Shown: positions 55,950 to 64,000 of the stretch, piece after piece | Layout: the number at the start of each line of letters is the position of its first letter | How positions within the stretch are numbered: the stretch's first letter is position 1 | Assembly (NCBI GenBank): GCA_029876055.1 | Contig: CM056877.1 | Coordinates: 1,054,001 to 1,118,000, forward strand | Origin: Madurella fahalii | Taxonomy: Eukaryota > Ascomycota > Sordariomycetes > Sordariales | DNA length: 64,000 nt | Reading direction: 5' to 3' | Program-made: the position numbers and the translations under genes | The notes under the pieces: generated by a model | Seen by the model: only the letters and a program-made list of their open reading frames with translations | Told to the model about the DNA's origin: nothing | Database searches by the model: none

Positions 55950-56614
55950 GTTGTTTTGTGTCGACCAAGTTGACTGAGAGGCGGGGTAATTTACAGAATA
56001 TTAGCGTGAGCCTCGGTGTCTACACCGTTGGCGTGAGAGGGAAAGAAGGCAGGGAACACAAGTCAAAGGTTGACTTGAGTTGTTTGGGCTGTTGTTTAAA
56101 ATGTCAGGAGTGCAGAGTGAGTGAGGCGGGTAAAAAGGTGGGCTGATGATGCACCTGACCCGTGGAGAGAGCTGATGCTGACAGTATCCGCATCTCTCTC
56201 ACGGAATCCACCCGGCATTCTGCATCGCAGCCACTTCCACCGTTTTCTTGATTCACTAGCAGAGAACTTTCAGGTAAATAATTTTTTCTGGGTTATGAGA
56301 ACACATCCATAACTCTCATTTGAGACCGTCGTCTCAGATACTCGCACAGAATCGTATATTGAAGCGCCAGCAATACCCAGCTGGATATAAAGAGTCGCCA
56401 CTCTCAAACTTCGAATCCCGCACTAAAACGCCCATCCTAGATCTAGTCCCGAGCCAGAAACCCATATCCGCATCAACCGTAAACGCCGCCCGCCATGCAA
56501 GTGGTATCATAATTAAGACAAGCCCAAGAATTAGACGCCTTCAAGTAGTGGCGAGTACCGTCCCGCAGCCGCATTGCCAAAAAGTAAATCCATTCCATAT
56601 TCTCGTCCAATCAT
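55723..56614. other. Intergenic with GT microsatellite, no gene
   Basis: Ribokinase promoter side and the 3' flank of the C2H2 gene. It contains a GT repeat of about 70 bases. No coding frame with a known motif. Confidence 0.55.
55874..55943. repeat. (GT)n dinucleotide microsatellite
   Basis: About 35 uninterrupted GT units, about 150 bases upstream of the ribokinase start. Confidence 0.95.
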
Positions 56615-59600
56615 CTACTCGTCAGCCGCTACCTTCTTCCGCTTGCTCGGCCGTCTCGGCGTGCTCTCATCGCCCTGTACCCAATGGTTCTTTTCGATCT
56701 GGTGCTGTCGCAGGTTGTCCGGCCGGTTCTTATACCGGCTCGTGCAACCGGGATACGGACATTCGTAGATCTTGGGCGGCTCCGTGCTGTGCTGCAGCTT
56801 CTTGTGCTTGGCCATGCTGCCCTTGAACCACTGCGGGTCTCCCTTCGGCCTGTACCCGCAGATCTCGCAGCACGAATTGGCCTCGACTTTTTGGCCCGGG
56901 GATTGCTGCTGCTCCGGCGTTTCGCTTGATGCTGACTGCTGCCCTTGCTCGGCGGCCGGGCTGGTCGTCTGAGAAATGGACGACGTCCCAGGCGGTGTCT
57001 TCGTCACCGTCGGAACTTGCACTCTGCTTAGATCAAGATCGAACGTCGGCAGACCAACTGTCTGCAAGTCCGTGAATGCTAGGGCGGTCGCGGCGCTAGC
57101 TTCGCTGGCCAAATCGTTGATGAGCGCATGGAAGTCATTGAGGAGAGGGTCCGCTGTCTTGCTTGTCGAGTTGTCGAATTCGGAAATCAGCGTCTCAACC
57201 AACGAGATACCAAGGCCGTGATAAACATCGCGCCGTGATGTTCCCACGTCAAGCTGCTGGTAGACTTGATCGCACAACCTCCTGACGTTGGGAACAAAAC
57301 TGGTCCAGAATTCAGTGACGGGGAGGCAGCACTATTTCTACGGTTAGCAGAGTACGAAATAGGATGTGGGTGGAATGACTTGCCTTCCCAGCATGAAGAA
57401 GCTCGATCTCGACTCTTCGAACACCCGAGATGGTGCCGCTGCTGAGTCTTTGGTACAATTCGCTCAGCCTGGTGTTGAGGCCTTCGGCACCCCCAAACTC
57501 TCGAGCGAGCATCTCTAATATGTATTTCACCGTCACGAGCAATGCTTCATTTACCACCGCCGAGGGGTTGATGTCCTTCAAATGTTTGATATGCAGGTCG
57601 GAAACCTGCACCTGCACATCAAGTGACGAGGAATCTTGACCCAGAACAACGCTGATCTCGAGTTCTGTATGGACACAGTCAGCGAAGTGCTCCCAACAAT
57701 CATCCGGGCTTCCGAGGTCGCAGAACTCACCGTCTAGGAAATCACGGGCTACAACGAGCAGCGGGTCACTGCTGCTCTGCTGCTCGAGGTTTAAGCCAAA
57801 CATCTCGGGAGACTTCCCCTTGGGGTCGGGAGATGAACCAAACGACCTGCTCGACATGGCGAAATGGTTGCTGATGTCGGCCTGCGTAAGGTCGGGGGGT
57901 TGCCAAATGCTAATAACCAGCTGGCGATAGAAGTCACGATCGATTGGCTGTAGGGAGTGGGCGTATGTTAAAGACTGTAAGAAGAGGCTGCTGAAGCGGT
58001 GTGAAACTTCCTGCTCGTGCAGGACCAAAGAAAATGCGTATATCAGGTGAACCAGGCAGAGGGCATCACTAGCGCAGGACGGCTGGCGGCCACTGATGAG
58101 GGCGCGTAGGGTTCGCAAGCCGGTCGTCGCAACCGTCTTAATGGACATTGAGCTGAGCTGGTTGGCGAGAGGGTTATCCCGATGGTCTTGGAGCTTGACC
58201 ATCGACGACACGATGTGCTCCTGTAGCGCATCCCACGCCGAGCTCACGAGTGATTTGGTCTCGGAGCAGCACGCGTTGGTCTCCTCAACCTCGGGCTCAC
58301 CAATCTCTATCGGTTCGGCCGGATCCTCTGACAGGACGATGTCGGGTGCGTATGTCATATTCACCTGGGGAGTTGCCTCGAATCCGAAGACGAGATCAGA
58401 AGCCATGTCACAGGCGGTCTTGGTTAAGGGTAAATCCGCGGGGAGCTCCGAGTAGAACTCATGCAGGAACTCGGGACACGCGTTATTCATGTCATCCGCA
58501 AACAGCTCGTCCGTCAGCATCCCCTCGACCGGGGAGGTTACGCCGGTGTTATGTCCAGACCCCATCGACCAGACCCCGCTCCAGTTCGAGATGGGCGAGA
58601 CCAAGGAACTGCCGTTGCTCGTCATGCTAGCGTTTGTGTCAGTGCTGGCTGTGGACCTCACCGACGAGCTGGGTGATAGGCCCTTGCTGCGCGGTATGGT
58701 GGGAGCGGGCCTTGCCGCAGGCCGCGGTGCTTGTCGGCGGGCAGGAAGGCCGTTTGTGGTCAGCTGGAGCGTCGGCTTGGCGACCTGAGCCCTAACGGCA
58801 CCGTACTCCTGCTGAGCAAACGAAAACGGAGGCGGCGTGGTGCTCGACACTGGCGGCCATTGCATAAGCGTCTCGTTCGACGGCATCGTCGAGTCGAGCT
58901 CGGGGATGGCCGGGGCGGTGGGGGCGGTGGGGGCGGCCGGGGCGGCCGGGGTGGCCGGGATGAGGAGGGCCTGAGGATCAATGGCATCACTGGGAGCCGG
59001 CATAGGCGTGTCATTGAGCGCGGGCACTTCCACAGAGTCGATCTCGAGAATCTCGGTGGACAGCAGCTCGGTGGCATCGCCGTCGAGCGATGGGATGTTG
59101 AGCGAATCGTAAGGCGGCGGCGGCGCCGCTTCATCGTCATCGAGCCCGATCCCGGGCGTCCTCCTGGACTTGTGGCCGAGCGAGTGGAAGAAGTTCTTGG
59201 CCATGCGAAGGATCTTCCTCCGTTTGGAGGGATGACCCAGGCAGCGCTTGCACTTCAAGTCGTCGAAGCGCTCCACCCGGTTGTGTTCGTAGCACCAGTA
59301 CTCGCCAGACGCGAGATACCTACAGCCCGCCAGGTGCCTAAGCATGGATTCGTGGTCTTGGAAGCGGCGGGTACACCTGAGCAACGGGCATTCTAGTCTC
59401 TGCTGGGCAGGCATATGCACGGATGAGTTACGCTTCACGGCGGCCCAGACGATGAACCGATGCCGCGCGCAATCTTCCTGGGACGTCTCTTTGGTTCTGC
59501 ACGCATGGTTAGGCCCGGTACTATTTGCCCTCGGAAGCAGACGGCAGCTCGATACGTACACACAGGACAAGACGGGCTGCTGGTCCTGGTCGAGGTCGAG

Positions 59601-59771
59601 GTCGAAGCCAAGGCCCGAGTGGGACGGGGTCGCGCAGGTGCTCCCCCCGTCTCCGGAGCCCGTCCCCGACCGGGTCCCATTGCGAAATGGGGACAAGGAC
59701 CGGAGCGCCTCGACGCTAGGGTCGGGCGAGTGGTCCTCCATGAGGGAGGCAAAATGCTTTTTCTTGTCCAT
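56615..59771 (-). CDS. Fungal C2H2 zinc finger protein
   Basis: A probable transcription regulator, 991 residues. The ATG is at 59771 (MDKKKHFASLMEDHSPDPS). Exons are 59771-59560, 59496-57731, 57664-57384 and 57331-56615. The first two introns (63 and 66 nt) are multiples of three without a stop, so a naive reading runs through them; they are inferred from GTACGT/CTAAC/GCAG and GTGAGT/TACAG signals. The third has a GC donor (GCAAGT). Near the N-terminus a Cys/His-rich part (RLECPLLRCTRRFQDHESMLRHLAGC, then YWCYEHNRVERFDDLKCKRC; split here only for reading) follows FIVWAAVKRNSSVH. The C-terminus has CCEICGYRPKGDPQWF and CPYPGCTSRYKNRPDNLR with HQIEKNH, the true C2H2 pair, then a basic nuclear signal (RRPSKRKK). 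The middle is disordered and Pro/Ala-rich. Targets are unknown. Confidence 0.82.
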
Positions 59772-61196
59772 CTTGGTGGACTAAGAAGCAAACAAAACGT
59801 AAAACTGATAAGGTATCGCCAGTAGGGCCACTGTAACTGTCAAGGCCTGGGGAGAGGGGCGGGGTCCCGGAAAGCGAATGGACGAACAATGCGCGTGCAA
59901 ACCCAACCAGAGGCAAACAAAAATCATCCGCCACCCATTTTTGTTATATTCCTGTCGTGCCCGGGTGCGGTGCGTGGCGTCAGCAAGGCCTTGGGGGAAG
60001 TTGCTGGAACGTCACCGAGGTCCTACTATTCTCGCCTTGCCAGCCTTGGGACCGCGCAGCTGCGTGAGTCGCTTAGGACTTGGTAGGACTTGGGGGCAGT
60101 TTTTTGCGAGGCGGCAGATGCTGTAGGTCAGGCAGACGGCGCGAAGGGATTGGCTGCCTCTCCGACAATGCCCTCCCAAAGACCGAGAGCTACACTCCCT
60201 TGCGAGCCAGGGCAGGACAGGAACTCAGGTGTTAAGAAAGTCGGCGAAGCACACCCAGGTGGCTTGGCTCGCTGACTTGCAGATGGCAACAACTGGCAAA
60301 ACCCCGCCCGGCTGTTAGGGCCAGCCGTTTCCTTCCCGTTCCGGCCCTGACGGAATTCTGCCTTGTCACTGGAGGCTGCAGCATGGGCCAATAAAATGCC
60401 CCGGCGGCTGTCCGGCAAGGCAGATTTGGGGCCCTCGAATGATCTCCGTCGGGCCAGTAGCACTCAATAACAAGGTTGCGCCGGAAACAGTGTGGAACAA
60501 GATACATCCTGTTGGAGGGAATCGCCGGAGACAAGAGCTGAAAGCGGAGGGGACGCGCGAGCCGCAACCACAATCCTAAATACAAATGGCAATTGACAGA
60601 CCGGAGGACTCGGGAATCTGACGAGTCCTGCATCCGGAACCCGCGTTGCCGGTGTACCCGTTCCGTTCCCGCTGACCGAAGACGTCTCTTCCCATGTTGC
60701 GGTGACGCCAGCGCCGGGTCGGGGTTCATTCCGGCAGTCCGATCCAGCGCGATGCACCAAGTCCTTTGCACAGATGTTCTCGGCCGAACGACATGGAGGT
60801 CCCAATTCCAACACGTGGCTGACGGACGTCGCAACCTTGAATAAGTGTTTCGCCTAGCACTGGATGATCTCTGCCGGTGTACATATTTCCTCGGGCTTGA
60901 TATGCGTCTATCAAGGCATTGCCATTAACGAAATCCGGTGGTGCCCCGCATCACGAGCCTGGACCCTGTGGAGCGAAGAGTGAAACTTGCCGCTCTGTCG
61001 CTGATGCACACAACCTAAAATCGCGTTTTCCGCCGCTGCCCAACCCTCGAACCTGAATCAACCAACCTTAACTTTCACTCTCGAGCCTATATCAACCGCC
61101 CGAATACTCTTCCGGCCCACTCGGTCTCTGGACACCCACAAGAACCTTCTTACCGTCATCAGAAATTTTCTCAAATCACTGCAATCGCAAGCAGCC
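59772..61196. other. Divergent intergenic region, no gene
   Basis: About 1.4 kb between the C2H2 gene and the eIF3j gene, which point away from each other. Short frames only, with no motif. The C/T-rich DNA just before 61197 looks like an ordinary leader. Confidence 0.55.
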
Positions 61197-62409
61197 ATGC
61201 CCGCTTCGAGTAAACGGTGGGGTAAGTTGCCATTTCTTTCGTTACCCCGCGGTAGGGCGAGAAAAAAAAGAATGAGAAAAGGCCACGTCTCGCAACGCGC
61301 CCGTCCAGCCCACCGAGGATCGGAATTGGAGCATTGGATGCGCTACTCTCTACGGATGCCAATGGCGTATGCGTCCATCCTGGCAATTGCGGCCGAATAA
61401 CCGCATGCGCCGTTGCGCGCCGTGCAAATCACGCAGTCAAGTCTGACTCACCATCGTCGCAGAGGAAGAAGAGGAGTCGTCCTCCGGCTCAGCCCCTGAC
61501 TCCCCGGCTGTTGGCCCCGTCCGTCGGAGCAAGTTCGATGATGAGGAGGCCGAAGAAAGCGATGTACGTTAATCGGCTCGCGAACTCCGATACTTCTCCA
61601 TACGGCGCACCGAGACTAACGCCATGCTCCCGTCTCGCAGGTCTTAGACTCGTGGGACGCCGCCGAAGATTCCGAGGCCGAGCGCGAAAAGGCGAAGAAG
61701 GCCGCCGAGGCCAAGGCGAAGGCGGAGGCGGAAGCTGCTGCAAACAAGAAGAGCAAGGCCCAACGCATTGCTGAGCGTCAAGCCGAGCGCGCCAAAGCCC
61801 TTGCTGAGGCCGACGAAGAGAGCGAAGAAGAGACCGAGGCGCAGAAGCGCGAGCGCCTGCGTCGCACTGAGAAGGAGGCGGACCTCCGTCACGCGGAGGA
61901 TCTCTTTGGCGATATCGGTGTCAGCGGCGGGCGCAAGGCGACGACGGCCGGGAGCGCCGTCATAATCGATCCGAGTGACCCCAACAAGACTGTCGACCTG
62001 TCTGCGCTGCCCCTGTTCAAGCCCGCGACCAAACAGCAGTTTGAGCAGCTGCGCAACGTCCTAGTCCCCATCCTGACCAACAGTTCCAAGAAGCCACACT
62101 ACACCCTCTTCCTACAGGAGTTCGCCAAGCAACTCGCCAAGGACCTTCCCAGCGACCAGATCAAGAAGATTGCCAGCTCGCTGACCGCTCTGAGCAACGA
62201 GAAGATGAAGGAGGAGAAGGCGGCTGAGAAGGGCGGCAAGAAGTCCAAGGCGGCCAAGACGAAGACTTCGCTGGCCGGCGTCACCCGTGGCGGCGTGACC
62301 GACATGAATACGTACGAGGACGATGCCTTTGGCGAGTAAGTGACCTCTAGCAGCTTTGCTCCTCGGTTGCCAAACTAATATTGGCTTTTCCAGCGACGAC
62401 TTTATGTGA
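61197..62409 (+). CDS. HCR1: Translation initiation factor eIF3 subunit J
   Basis: eIF3j/Hcr1 sits at the 40S decoding site, stabilises eIF3 and helps recycling and 20S pre-rRNA processing. The ATG is at 61197 (MPASSKRW). Exons: 61197-61221, 61463-61563, 61641-62335 and 62394-62409; 278 residues. The family-typical N-terminal acidic region (EEEEESSSGSAPDSP, KFDDEEAEESD) is followed by VLDSWDAAEDSEAE, a charged Ala/Lys/Glu helix, DLFGDIGVSGGRK, and PLFKPATKQQFEQLRNVLVP. The C-terminal end reads YEDDAFGDDDFM, where the last intron splits the final acidic patch. The first intron (241 nt) is unusually long here; another AG inside it cannot be fully ruled out, but the chosen one keeps the frame and the acidic N-terminus. 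Confidence 0.92.
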
Positions 62410-63365
62410 GAGCTGCCCCGTCATGATCCAGCGGTCCGCCGCGTGACGTACCCATGTCGGCGTCCCCTCCGAGGAGGAGGAGGCCCGTTTCGACCCGTTG
62501 CGCAAGGCAGGCTGGGCTACTGTGCAGAGAGACCATGGCGAACCAGGCGTTGGCATGCGGAGCAGACTGAGATCTGCCGCTCCTGACAAGAAGCGCACTT
62601 CCTCGCGTCAAGAATAGTTGAGGAGCGGCGGGTTCGGAGTTCGAGGAGAGCAGCTGTACAGCGGGAGCCCGAGGCCATGCGGGAAGAGGGGTCGATAGAT
62701 GTAATGGTGTAGACGATGAGCCCGCCATATGACGGCGTTGAATAATGGCATTGGGCATGTTGTTCGCCCTACGAGATTTGTGCTCGGCATCGCATAGACG
62801 GCTTCGCTCCACTAGCAAGACAAGAGTTTGCTTTTCATCCGAGGTCGCCATGGGCGCAGTTTGGCGCAGTCGGCATTGTGATGTATTTCTAATGTCCTTT
62901 CATTGCTGGTGATGTTGATGTTGATACAATTAAGGGGTATCTATTCGCTGCCCGCCCCGCCAGGTAGTGAGACTGGGTAGAGGAGACGCCGCCGAGTCCG
63001 CCGAGGGAACTCAACATCCAGCTCATTCCCGTCACCAGTAACGCCATTCTTGCCTCCCCCTCCGTGTAAGGGAATGCATACCTACTTTAGAAAAAAAAAA
63101 AAACACACTGAATACTCCATTCCTCATGCTGCCGAGACACCTGCCTTCCCCAGTACAATTGAATCAAGAAGCGACCCGCCCAAACCAGTGTCTCCGTTTT
63201 AATCTCTTACACGCATGTCATGTCATGTCATGAAACATGCACAAATCATCAGAGCACAGTAGCAGAGATAAAGAGAGACCTGCGCGCGTGAGATCAAAAG
63301 ATATCAACACCACAAGGCCAAACCCAACCAAACACGAACCCCCCCCCCCCCCCCCCCCCCGGCTC
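62410..63365. other. Convergent 3' spacer with poly-C tract
   Basis: 3' flanks of eIF3j (plus) and the Mdm31/32 gene (minus). It contains tandem CATGT units at about 63215-63235 and a run of 22 C at 63339-63360, directly next to the Mdm31/32 stop. No gene is seen. Confidence 0.6.
63339..63360. repeat. Poly-C homopolymer (22 C)
   Basis: An uninterrupted C run immediately 3' of the Mdm31/32 stop codon. Runs this long are hard to sequence, so the length is uncertain. Confidence 0.85.
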
Positions 63366-64000
63366 CTACATCAAATCCCCCGCCACGCCCGCCAAGAGGG
63401 CGTGCACCACCAGGCTCACCGTCCACAGGCCGACCCTCTTGAACCGGCGGACGCGGCTCTGCTGGTCCTCGACGTTGCGCGCAAACGCAGAGTACACCTC
63501 GGCCGACGTGTCGTCCATGAGGCCCGAGTCCCAGACGGTCCAGGCGCCGTCGAAGTCGGTGGCGCGCTTGACGATGCGGCAGTGGATGGGTATGTAGGTG
63601 CGCTTGGCGTTGATGTAGGCGACGATGGGCCTGACGAGGGCCTGGTTGACGTAGCTGATGTGGGGGTTGTTGAATAAGGGCACCGCGGCCCGCACGTCGT
63701 TGAGGTGGATGCGCATGTCCATGACCAGGTAGGACGGGGTTTCTTCTTCTTCGAGCTGCTGTGCGCGTTGTTGGTCTTCTATTGATGCTACCCTTGCGGA
63801 GCGAGGAGTAAGGGAGGGTGGTTCTTGTGCAGGGTCGTCGTCGTAAGACGTCTCGGAAGAGGAGGCGTCGGCGGTTTCAATTCCGCGCTGCTGCTTCCGG
63901 ATGCGGTCGCTTGCGTCGTCGAGGATCCTGATGTATCGGTTACTCGTCACGGCTTCCTCCATCTTGTCGTAGAACTCGGCCATGACTTTGCCGATGCCCT
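63366..64000 (-). CDS. Mitochondrial Mdm31/Mdm32 family protein (C-terminal part)
   Basis: An inner-membrane protein required for mitochondrial distribution, morphology and nucleoid stability. Only the C-terminal 210 or so residues are in the window; the frame is open to the edge, so the first Met seen (about 63983) is internal. Family features: EFYDKMEEAVTSNRYIRIL, DMRIHLNDVRAAVPL, ALVRPIVAYINAKRTYIPI and WTVWDSGLMDDTSAEVY. A C-terminal hydrophobic segment (GLWTVSLVVHALLAGVAG) may lie in the membrane. A charged variable insert (KQQRGIETADASSSE...) separates the first two blocks. I cannot separate Mdm31 from Mdm32 from this part alone. Confidence 0.85.
   Translation of the reverse strand, partial: GIGKVMAEFYDKMEEAVTSNRYIRILDDASDRIRKQQRGIETADASSSETSYDDDPAQEPPSLTPRSARVASIEDQQRAQQLEEEETPSYLVMDMRIHLNDVRAAVPLFNNPHISYVNQALVRPIVAYINAKRTYIPIHCRIVKRATDFDGAWTVWDSGLMDDTSAEVYSAFARNVEDQQSRVRRFKRVGLWTVSLVVHALLAGVAGDLM

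Noticed and set aside
1..64000. CRISPR arrays, insertion sequences, long terminal repeats, phage genes
   Set aside because: No regularly spaced direct repeats, terminal inverted repeats or transposase-, integrase- or reverse-transcriptase-like frames were seen.

Overview
The window is nuclear DNA of a filamentous ascomycete (Pezizomycotina), most likely a sordariomycete. The evidence is GC-rich coding sequence, introns of about 50-80 nt with GT/AG ends and CTAAC-type branch sites, a head-to-head pair of class V and class VII myosin-motor chitin synthases, a fused Egt1 ergothioneine enzyme, and lineage-typical families (DUF6594, NACHT-ankyrin, small secreted cysteine-rich proteins). I see no prokaryotic operon structure, phage or CRISPR array. 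The species cannot be fixed from the sequence alone.

Layout. 0.2-2.8 kb: phospholipase D, 5' end unresolved. 2.8-11.3 kb: gene-poor accessory stretch with a leucine-rich secreted protein carrying Kex2 sites (4.7 kb), a frameshifted DUF6594 membrane protein (6.7 kb), a relic of a toxD-like zinc-type dehydrogenase (8.2 kb) and an eight-cysteine secreted protein (9.0 kb). 11.3-17.9 kb: an intronless 2184-residue NACHT-ankyrin protein. 18.5-32.8 kb: divergent class V (minus) and class VII (plus) chitin synthases sharing a 3 kb promoter. 33.6-35.9 kb: a mitochondrial PDK/BCKDK-type kinase and a tiny four-exon proteinase B inhibitor-like gene. 36.7-40.4 kb: BMS1. 41.2-43.7 kb: a PflX-like radical SAM protein and an unknown coiled-coil protein. 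43.9-46.7 kb: NECAP-like protein diverging from eIF2B alpha. 47.3-50.9 kb: twelve-exon egt1. 50.9-53.3 kb: no recognisable gene. 53.3-55.7 kb: a double-GFA-domain protein and a ribokinase with a one-base frame break. 56.6-59.8 kb: C2H2 protein. 61.2-62.4 kb: eIF3j/HCR1. 63.4 kb to the edge: C-terminal part of Mdm31/32.

Function. The window mixes core housekeeping genes (BMS1 for 40S assembly, eIF2B alpha and eIF3j for translation initiation, Mdm31/32 and a dehydrogenase kinase for mitochondria, NECAP for endocytosis) with cell-wall synthesis genes and a variable 5' region holding secreted, immune-like and decaying genes. Apart from the chitin synthase pair, which plausibly shares regulation, the neighbours do not form a pathway. 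Most CDS models were spliced by hand by requiring frame continuity and family-typical protein across each junction; each resulting CDS length is divisible by three.
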